Made by a program: the position numbers and the translations under genes. From NCBI RefSeq assembly GCF_947499695.1, contig NZ_CANMPQ010000002.1, positions 1,054,001-1,118,000 of the forward strand: a stretch of 64,000 bases of DNA, in the 5' to 3' direction. Each line of letters begins with the position of its first letter. Positions within the stretch are counted from its first letter, which is position 1. This document shows positions 57,652 through 64,000 of this stretch, piece after piece. This DNA is from an uncultured Allomuricauda sp. Lineage in GTDB: Bacteria > Bacteroidota > Bacteroidia > Flavobacteriales > Flavobacteriaceae. A model generated the notes under the pieces. It ran no database searches. It saw only the letters and a list, made by a program, of their open reading frames with translations, and was not told the origin of the DNA.

Positions 57652-58434
57652 TCACCATCCGCCAGAGGCACCACCGCCTCCAAAACCGCCTCCGCCGAAG
57701 CCGCCTCCAAAACCGCCGGAGCCAAAACCTCCTCCTCCAGAAGAACGGGAACTACGCCCCATGTTGCTTAGAATGATCATGTCCCAAATATCCATGCCCG
57801 AGTTTCGGCCTCCACGACCACCTCGATTGTTGCGATTGTTTTTTCGACCTCTGGAAAGGATAATCAAAATCACAATAAAAATGATGAAGGGCAAGAGTGA
57901 TTTTAAAGGAAAACCTGAATTGTTTCCAAAAGTTCGGTCCTCAGTAAATTCTCCGGTAAGCACTTTGAAAATAGCATCGGTGCCTTTGTCCAAGCCCCCG
58001 TAGTAATCGCCTTTTTTGAATTCTGGAATAATGACCGATTCAATAATACGTTTTGACATGAAATCGGTCAAAGAGCCCTCAACACCGTATCCTGTATTAA
58101 TGGCAATTCTTCTATCATCTCTAGCCAAAAGAACAAGCACTCCATTGTCTTTTTTGGCTTGACCAATCCCCCATTGTTGTCCCCACTGTGCACCAAGGTA
58201 GTTGATGTTCTCCCCCTCTGTCGATGCAATAATCGCTATTACGATTTGAGTAGAAGTACTATCGGAATAACGAATGAGCTTTTGTTCCAAAGCTTTGCTT
58301 TGGGAAGCAGGCAATAGATTCACATAATCATAAACACGAGTCTGCTTTTGCGGTTTTTCAGGTATGGTGAACTGTCCCCAAGTGAGAGATACACATAAAA
58401 AAGCGACAAAAAGACTAACCTTTGGATATGGCAT
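57652..58434 (-). CDS. TPM-domain membrane protein with glycine-rich tail
   Basis: 260 residues. Signal peptide (about 1-20, ending LTWGQ), a TPM domain (about 30-165: DNGVLVLLARDDRRIAINTG and GKGTDA-type end), a membrane helix (about 190-207), and a tail almost entirely of glycine, serine and phenylalanine (FGSGGFGGGFGGGG) ending SGGW. This is the YgcG family form. It overlaps its upstream TPM partner by 20 bases. TPM proteins are associated with LemA and membrane-protein or photosystem-like repair; the role here is unknown. Confidence 0.88.
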   Translation of the reverse strand: MPYPKVSLFVAFLCVSLTWGQFTIPEKPQKQTRVYDYVNLLPASQSKALEQKLIRYSDSTSTQIVIAIIASTEGENINYLGAQWGQQWGIGQAKKDNGVLVLLARDDRRIAINTGYGVEGSLTDFMSKRIIESVIIPEFKKGDYYGGLDKGTDAIFKVLTGEFTEDRTFGNNSGFPLKSLLPFIIFIVILIILSRGRKNNRNNRGGRGGRNSGMDIWDMIILSNMGRSSRSSGGGGFGSGGFGGGFGGGGFGGGGASGGW

Positions 58435-58852
58435 CGCTCAGTTCATTGGTATCGGTATGGTCCCATGGAAAATGTGCATTAAGCTCCTTTCCCGCCATCA
58501 GTACACCTTCAACAATTCCTTGTTTAAAGTCACCTTTTTTAAAGTTTGAGGCAATTACATCTTTGGTACTGTCCCAAAAACCTTTAGGAACGGCCCGGTC
58601 GATTCCGGTATCGCCGTAAATAACAAATTTTTTATCATTGACCGCAACATATAGCAACACCCCATTTTCATCTTTGGTATTGTCCATTTTTAATAAGTGA
58701 AATACCTGTTGTGCCCTACTGAAGTGGTCCATTTTTGCTGTTGCCTCAATATGCACCCGAATCTCTCCGGATGTATTTTTCTCAGCCTCAAGAATGGCAT
58801 TGACAATCTCCTGCTCCTCGTCAGCAGTTAAAAACTCCTCTACATGTGACAT
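58415..58852 (-). CDS. TPM-domain protein, soluble
   Basis: 145 residues, one TPM domain without signal or membrane segment (SGEIRVHIEATAKMD, ENGVLLYVAVNDKKFVIYGD, GIVEGVLMAGKELNAHFP). It is the middle gene of a LemA-TPM-TPM trio, 2 bases after lemA and overlapping the next TPM gene by 20 bases, so it is clearly co-translated. Confidence 0.88.
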   Translation of the reverse strand: MSHVEEFLTADEEQEIVNAILEAEKNTSGEIRVHIEATAKMDHFSRAQQVFHLLKMDNTKDENGVLLYVAVNDKKFVIYGDTGIDRAVPKGFWDSTKDVIASNFKKGDFKQGIVEGVLMAGKELNAHFPWDHTDTNELSDAISKG

Positions 58853-58854
58853 AT

Positions 58855-59454
58855 CTAATTAGAATCGAAATTTACATCTGTTGCATTTTCAGAACCCGGA
58901 TCAGCTTTATAGCGTGCCATTTCATCAAAACCAAACCAACTTGCAAGCAATTTTCCTGGGAATTTAGTAGTATGAACATCGTAGATATTTACCTTTTCAT
59001 TGTATCTGTTCCTTGCAACATTAATTCTATTCTCGGTCCCTTCCAATTGGGATTGTAGTTCCAAAAAGTTTTGGTTAGCCTTTAGTTCCGGGTAGCGTTC
59101 CACGGTAACCAATAGTCTGGAAAGTGCAGAAGATAATCCAGTTTGGGCTTGCTGGAATTCGGCTAACTGTTGAGGTGTTATATTGTTGGCATCAATGGTT
59201 GTGGAAGTGGCTTTAGCCCTTGCTTCAATAACATCCTTTAAAGTACCTCTTTCGAAATCTGCAGCACCTTGAACCGTTTTGACTAAATTTCCTATCAAAT
59301 CATTCCTTCGTTGATATGAGCTTTCAACGTTGGACCAAGCTGTCTTCGCATCAGCTTCATATTGCACTGCGGTATTATTGAACCCAACTGCCCATTGATA
59401 AATTATAAATGCAATAACTGCTATAACGATTAATGGGATTAGCCATTTTTTCAT
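58855..59454 (-). CDS. lemA: LemA family protein
   Basis: 199 residues. One N-terminal membrane helix (about 4-22) and a four-helix bundle with family blocks AWSNVESSYQRRNDLIGNLV and RNRYNEKVNIYDVHTTKFPG. Outside-facing membrane protein of unclear function; co-occurrence with TPM proteins is a known pattern. It follows the MerR gene after 24 bases. Confidence 0.93.
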   Translation of the reverse strand: MKKWLIPLIVIAVIAFIIYQWAVGFNNTAVQYEADAKTAWSNVESSYQRRNDLIGNLVKTVQGAADFERGTLKDVIEARAKATSTTIDANNITPQQLAEFQQAQTGLSSALSRLLVTVERYPELKANQNFLELQSQLEGTENRINVARNRYNEKVNIYDVHTTKFPGKLLASWFGFDEMARYKADPGSENATDVNFDSN

Positions 59455-59478
59455 TTTATATGGTTTTAGTGTTTATAA

Positions 59479-59808
59479 TTATAATTGATCTTTAATCTTC
59501 AAAAGTTCGGCCTTCACTTTTTGCAGTTTTTGAATGACCTCAAAATTGGAAAGTACCTTTTGCTTTTCTTCCTTTAAATGGATTTTGGCACCTTCCAAGG
59601 TGAAACCACGCTCTTTTACCAAGTGATAAATGAGTTGTAGGTTGTGGATATCCTTTGGGGTGAACTTTCGGTTGCCCTTGGCGTTTTTTTTGGGTTGAAG
59701 CACATCAAATTCCTTTTCCCAAAAACGAATCAAAGAGGTATTCACGCCAAAGGCCTTGGCTACTTCGCCAATGCCATAATATCGTTTTTCAGGAAGGTCT
59801 ACATGCAT
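59479..59808 (-). CDS. MerR-family transcription regulator
   Basis: 109 residues: N-terminal winged helix YGIGEVAKAFGVNTSLIRFW and the second segment RKFTPKDIHNLQLIYHLVKE, followed by a short coiled coil, without any cysteine-rich effector domain. This truncated MerR type (also found with peptidase M23 genes in flavobacteria) probably dimerises through the coil. Its start shares one base with the M23 stop (TAATG), a coupled pair. Confidence 0.92.
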   Translation of the reverse strand: MHVDLPEKRYYGIGEVAKAFGVNTSLIRFWEKEFDVLQPKKNAKGNRKFTPKDIHNLQLIYHLVKERGFTLEGAKIHLKEEKQKVLSNFEVIQKLQKVKAELLKIKDQL

Positions 59809-60785
59809 TAATCCAAGGATTGATTCTCTTGATTGGCGAATTTGAGCATATTTTCAAACTCTTCCGCCGTCAAACTTCCATAGTAGAAGTTAATGGGGTT
59901 GATACGTTCTTCATCTTTGAACACCTCATAGTGTAAATGTGGAGCCTCTGACCGCCCTGTGTTACCTACAAAACCTATCAAATCCCCGCGTTTTACCTTT
60001 TGCCCTTTGGTTACGTTGTATTTACTTAAGTGGGCATACAAGGACATATAACCATAACCGTGATCTATTCGTATGTGTTTACCATATCCTGAAGAACGGT
60101 TGTCTGCTCGTTTTACAGTTCCGTCACCAGTGGCATAAATCGGCACGCCTCTTGGAGCTGTAAAATCCATGCCCCAATGCATTTTTCTAGCTTTGGTAAA
60201 AGGGTCTGACCGCCATCCATAACCAGAAGCCATTCGCGTTAAATCTTCATTTCGAACGGGTTGAATGGCTGGAATGGATGCTAATAATTTTTCTTTTTCT
60301 TCGGCCAATTTGGCAATCTCATCCAAGGATTTGGATTGAATTACCATTTGTTTTTGAATGATATCCAATCGCTGTGTCGCGTTGGTAATAATTTCCGAAT
60401 TGTTGAATCCTTCTAAAGATTTATATCGATTTACTCCTCCAAAACCAGCTTTTCTTTGCTCTTCAGGGATAGGGTTTGCCTCAAAATATAATCGGTAAAT
60501 ATTGTTGTCACGATCCTCAATGTTTGCCAAAACCTGCTCCATTTGCTCCATTTTTTTGGTCAATATCTCAAACTGGAGCTCATAATTACGTACTTCTCGA
60601 TCTAAGGAAAGTTCTTTTGGAGTATTCAGCAAATTAGTATTGAGAAGCACAATCAGGCCTAAAAGTCCAAATAGCGCAGCACCCACAATAAAAAAGAAAA
60701 GATTCCGATATTTTTTGGACTTTTTGGGCTCTATCTTCCGATAGGAAAGCGTATCTGGATCGTAATAGTACTTAACTTTAGACAT
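59808..60785 (-). CDS. M23-family peptidoglycan endopeptidase, membrane-anchored
   Basis: 325 residues: a short basic cytoplasmic start, one membrane helix (about 29-49), a coiled coil (about 62-130 and 150-180) and a C-terminal LytM/M23 domain with zinc ligands in HWGMDF and HLHYEV. The conserved glycine-rich GYGWRSDPFTKARKMHWG opening is present. Cell-wall hydrolase acting in the periplasm. First gene of a five-gene minus-strand operon. Confidence 0.94.
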   Translation of the reverse strand: MSKVKYYYDPDTLSYRKIEPKKSKKYRNLFFFIVGAALFGLLGLIVLLNTNLLNTPKELSLDREVRNYELQFEILTKKMEQMEQVLANIEDRDNNIYRLYFEANPIPEEQRKAGFGGVNRYKSLEGFNNSEIITNATQRLDIIQKQMVIQSKSLDEIAKLAEEKEKLLASIPAIQPVRNEDLTRMASGYGWRSDPFTKARKMHWGMDFTAPRGVPIYATGDGTVKRADNRSSGYGKHIRIDHGYGYMSLYAHLSKYNVTKGQKVKRGDLIGFVGNTGRSEAPHLHYEVFKDEERINPINFYYGSLTAEEFENMLKFANQENQSLD

Positions 60786-60800
60786 GAATGGATTTTATCC

Positions 60801-60808
60801 TATTTTTG
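60801..60808 (+). promoter_or_regulatory. candidate -7 box TATTTTTG for alaS
   Basis: Exact TAnnTTTG match, 82 bases upstream of the alaS start in the divergent gap with the M23 gene. Confidence 0.5.
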
Positions 60809-60890
60809 CGCATTCTTTTTTAAGAAAACAAACAAATATAAAAATTGTTTTTCTTAAAGTGTTAAATTTAATAAAACCCTAGCAAATTCA

Positions 60891-63515
60891 ATGACATCCC
60901 AAGAAGTCAGAACACAGTTTTTAAATTTTTTCAAGGGAAAGCAGCATAAAATTGTTCCATCCGCTCCCATGGTGATGAAAGATGATCCTACTTTGATGTT
61001 CACTAACGCGGGAATGAATCAGTTCAAGGAATTTTTCCTGGGAAATTCAGTGCCAACTTCCAAAAGGGTATCTGATACGCAAAAATGTCTTCGAGTAAGT
61101 GGAAAACACAATGATTTGGATGAGGTTGGAAAGGATACCTACCATCACACCATGTTCGAGATGTTGGGGAATTGGAGTTTTGGGGATTATTTTAAAAAAG
61201 AAGCCATTCAATGGGCTTGGGAATTGTTGACCGAGGTTTACAAAATAGATAAGGATAGTCTTTACGTTTCTGTTTTTGAAGGGAGCGATGATGCTGACAA
61301 TCTGGAGATGGATAAAGAGGCTTTCGAACTTTGGAAAGCTATAGTACCGGAGGATAGAATCATCATGGGGAACAAAAAGGACAATTTTTGGGAGATGGGC
61401 GATCAAGGTCCTTGTGGCCCTTGTTCAGAAATCCATGTAGATATTCGCTCGGCATCAGAAAAAGCTGAGGTTTCAGGTGCTTCATTGGTGAACCAAGACC
61501 ATCCGCTGGTAGTTGAGATATGGAATTTGGTCTTCATGCAATACAACCGAAAGGCAAATGGGAAATTGGAGAGCCTTCCGGAGAAGCATGTAGATACCGG
61601 GATGGGGTTTGAGAGGCTATGCATGGTGTTGCAAGGAGTAAAATCCAATTATGATACAGATGTTTTTGCCCCTCTTATTCGAGAAATAGAGACTATTACT
61701 GGTCATAAGTACGGAAAGGATGAGCAAACGGATATTGCAATTCGCGTGGTGGCTGATCATATACGGGCAGTTGCTTTTTCCATTGCCGATGGACAATTAC
61801 CAAGTAACAACGGAGCGGGTTATGTTATCCGAAGGATATTAAGAAGGGCCATTCGATACGGATTCACCTTTTTGGGAACCAACAAGCCATTTATTTATCG
61901 GTTGGTAAAAGTGTTGGGTGAAACCATGGGTAAGGCTTTTCCGGAGCTTCGGGAGCAATACCAATTGATAGAAAATGTGGTTAAGGAAGAAGAAAGTTCT
62001 TTTTTGAGTACGTTGGAACAGGGATTAGTGCTTTTAGATTCAGTGATTAAATCTTCCAAAGGTAAAACCATCGATGGTGAAAAAGCCTTTGAACTATATG
62101 ACACTTTCGGTTTTCCGATTGACCTAACATCACTCATACTGGAAGAGAAAGGGTATGAACTGGACGTTGAAGGTTTTGAAAAAGCGCTAAAAGTGCAAAA
62201 GGATCGATCTCGTGCTGCTTCGGAGGTTTCTAAGGATGATTGGACAGTACTTCTGGAGGATTCAGAACAAGAATTTATAGGGTACGACAGTCTGGAGGCA
62301 GATGTGAAGTTGGTCAAATATCGAAAGGTAAGTAGTAAAAAAGAAGGAGACCAATATCAAATGGTCTTCAATTTAACTCCATTCTATCCCGAAGGAGGAG
62401 GGCAAGTAGGAGATAAAGGCTATTTGGAAGTTCCCAATGGTGATGTGGTCTATATTTTGGACACCAAAAGAGAGAATAATGAAATAGTTCATTTTTCAAA
62501 CAATCTCCCAAAGAATAATGCAGTCACTTTTAAAGCTGTTGTAGATAAAAAACAACGACAACGGACAGAGAGCAACCATACGGCCACTCACTTGTTGCAT
62601 CAAGCACTGAGAGAGGTCTTGGGGCCTCATGTAGAGCAAAAAGGATCTGCAGTACATTCTAAATACCTTAGGTTTGATTTCTCACATTTTTCGAAATTGA
62701 GCACCAAAGAGCTTAGAGATGTTGAGAACTTTGTCAATGCACGAATAGAAGGCCAACTTCCCTTTGAAGAAGGCAGAAATGTTCCGATTAAGGAAGCAAT
62801 GGAGCAAGGCGCCATGGCATTGTTTGGGGAAAAGTATGGAGATACTGTGCGAACTGTGCGATTTGGACAATCCATAGAATTATGTGGGGGAACCCATGTA
62901 AAGAACACTGCTGACATTTGGCACTTTAAAATTGTTTCCGAAGGCGCTGTTGCTGCAGGAATTCGAAGAATTGAGGCCATTACCTCAGATGCTGTCAAGG
63001 AATTTTATTTCAAGAACAATCGCATGTTGTTCGAAATCAAAGACCTTCTTAATAAAGCTCAAGACCCTGTAAAGGCGGTAGAAAGTCTGCAAGAAGAAAA
63101 CACTTCTTTAAAAAAGCAGATTGAACAGTTGCTAAAAGATAAGGCCAAAGGACTCAAAAATGATTTAATTGCTGAATTGGAAGAAGTGAATGGAATCCAA
63201 TTTTTGGCTAAAAAAGTGGATTTGGATGCCGCTGGAATCAAAGACTTGGCTTTTGAGATAGGAGGGCAAGTTTCAGACTTGTTCCTGTTGCTGGGAGCTG
63301 AAAAAGATGGAAAAGCACTTTTATCTTGTTACATTTCCAAGGAAATGGCGTCCAACAAGGGATTAAACGCCGGCAATATTGTTCGTGAGTTGGGTAAGTA
63401 CATTCAAGGTGGTGGCGGAGGACAGCCTTTCTTTGCGACTGCTGGGGGTAAAAACCCTGCTGGAATAACCGAAGCATTAAAAAATGCGCGGAAGTTGGTT
63501 GCCGCTGCAAACTAA
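60891..63515 (+). CDS. alaS: alanine-tRNA ligase
   Basis: 874-residue class II synthetase. Aminoacylation domain with the N-terminal [20 protein letters not shown] and motif blocks, then the editing domain with its zinc site (HTATHLL and CGGTHV) and a C-terminal oligomerisation region (C-Ala, about 740-874). All parts are present and the length is typical. The gene is preceded by a candidate promoter at 60801 and is divergent from the M23 operon. Confidence 0.97.
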   Translation: MTSQEVRTQFLNFFKGKQHKIVPSAPMVMKDDPTLMFTNAGMNQFKEFFLGNSVPTSKRVSDTQKCLRVSGKHNDLDEVGKDTYHHTMFEMLGNWSFGDYFKKEAIQWAWELLTEVYKIDKDSLYVSVFEGSDDADNLEMDKEAFELWKAIVPEDRIIMGNKKDNFWEMGDQGPCGPCSEIHVDIRSASEKAEVSGASLVNQDHPLVVEIWNLVFMQYNRKANGKLESLPEKHVDTGMGFERLCMVLQGVKSNYDTDVFAPLIREIETITGHKYGKDEQTDIAIRVVADHIRAVAFSIADGQLPSNNGAGYVIRRILRRAIRYGFTFLGTNKPFIYRLVKVLGETMGKAFPELREQYQLIENVVKEEESSFLSTLEQGLVLLDSVIKSSKGKTIDGEKAFELYDTFGFPIDLTSLILEEKGYELDVEGFEKALKVQKDRSRAASEVSKDDWTVLLEDSEQEFIGYDSLEADVKLVKYRKVSSKKEGDQYQMVFNLTPFYPEGGGQVGDKGYLEVPNGDVVYILDTKRENNEIVHFSNNLPKNNAVTFKAVVDKKQRQRTESNHTATHLLHQALREVLGPHVEQKGSAVHSKYLRFDFSHFSKLSTKELRDVENFVNARIEGQLPFEEGRNVPIKEAMEQGAMALFGEKYGDTVRTVRFGQSIELCGGTHVKNTADIWHFKIVSEGAVAAGIRRIEAITSDAVKEFYFKNNRMLFEIKDLLNKAQDPVKAVESLQEENTSLKKQIEQLLKDKAKGLKNDLIAELEEVNGIQFLAKKVDLDAAGIKDLAFEIGGQVSDLFLLLGAEKDGKALLSCYISKEMASNKGLNAGNIVRELGKYIQGGGGGQPFFATAGGKNPAGITEALKNARKLVAAAN

Positions 63516-63518
63516 TTT

Positions 63519-64000
63519 ATGCGATTCTTCAAGCTAAAAAAATTTAATTGGAAGTATGTCATTGGTGAGATTCTACTATTGTTTGTGGGAATCAATCTTG
63601 CTATCTGGTTCAATGATTGGAACGCATCAAAATCCATTCAGAAGGATAAGGAGGTAGCGTTGACAAAAATTAAGGTCGAAATAGAGGCCAACCTAGAACA
63701 GTTGACGGAAAATCACACCGAAAACCAAAGAATTCCCAAATTTTTCAATGAACTGAATAGCCTAAAAAATGACAAAGATGAGCTACGGCTCACCGCGCTT
63801 GAGTGGAATAACTTCGTGGGCAAATATCCAGAATTTGTAGAGACCATAGATTCAGTTTCTACCGGAAATGGTAAATTTAAGTACGAAGCGGATACCAGCA
63901 TATTTTTGGAAATAACAGATTTGAGCAATATTGCATGGGAAATTTCGAAATCAACAGGGATTTTTCATGAGTTTGGATACGATTGCCTCTACCAACTGCA
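63519..64000 (+). CDS. DUF6090-like membrane protein, N-terminal part (runs off window)
   Basis: Starts 3 bases after the alaS stop and is still open at base 64000 (about 160 codons seen). A short basic start is followed by one membrane helix (about 14-30) with the pattern KYVIGEILLLFVGINLAIWFNDWN. That matches the beginning of the DUF6090 type of small flavobacterial membrane proteins, and a charged helical region follows. No function is known for that group. Confidence 0.65.
   Translation, partial: MRFFKLKKFNWKYVIGEILLLFVGINLAIWFNDWNASKSIQKDKEVALTKIKVEIEANLEQLTENHTENQRIPKFFNELNSLKNDKDELRLTALEWNNFVGKYPEFVETIDSVSTGNGKFKYEADTSIFLEITDLSNIAWEISKSTGIFHEFGYDCLYQL

Noticed and set aside
57635..58003. 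122-codon proline-rich frame on the plus strand
   Set aside because: It is the complement of the glycine-rich tail of the TPM protein; the PPPPKPP pattern arises from the GGxGG codons.

Overview
The window looks like a chromosome segment from a marine-type member of the Flavobacteriaceae (Bacteroidota). Supporting signs are a complete gldK-gldL-gldM-gldN block (type IX secretion and gliding), a SusC/SusD glycan-uptake locus with a triple-tyrosine sensor-regulator, many short-signal lipoproteins with LSC-type lipoboxes, TAnnTTTG promoter boxes in place of sigma70 hexamers, weak Shine-Dalgarno use and an AT-rich composition. The exact genus cannot be fixed from this sequence alone.

Layout. 1-7362: end of topA, a degenerate arginase-fold gene, then gldKLMN, closed by a strong terminator. 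7363-13951: singletons, namely an amidohydrolase lipoprotein, a DAO-type oxidoreductase, a DUF983 protein, an ABC-F ATPase and a plant-type leucine-rich-repeat protein. 14021-19983: a tripartite RND efflux operon (adaptor, pump, TolC-like protein) with overlapping genes and a small CPXCG protein at its end. 20011-36139: a minus-strand polysaccharide utilisation locus with SusC, SusD, a two-LamG lipoprotein, two tandem Glycoamylase/GH144-type hydrolases, a GH3 beta-glucosidase and a sulfatase, preceded by its likely regulator. The enzyme set points to beta-1,2-glucan or a related glucan, perhaps sulfated.

36140-44190 is the unusual part. First comes decayed sequence: a gene that has lost its 5' end and a frameshifted PD40 fragment. 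It is followed by a one-directional string of very small, mostly unrecognised genes. At least twelve copies of a short element (consensus AAGTTCAAATAAACGATG) lie in the 18-51 nt gaps, and its last three bases usually form the start codon. One member is duplicated, one is a GIY-YIG-like protein, one resembles DUF6966, and one is cut short where an unrelated divergent pair (esterase plus CadC-like regulator) sits inside the string. It looks like a gene-cassette array and is the best candidate here for an undescribed system.

44157-64000 returns to housekeeping genes: an initiator tRNA, an AGCS symporter, era, der, the pbpC/alpha-2-macroglobulin pair, a minus-strand M23-MerR-LemA-TPM-TPM operon, alaS, and the start of a small membrane protein running off the window.
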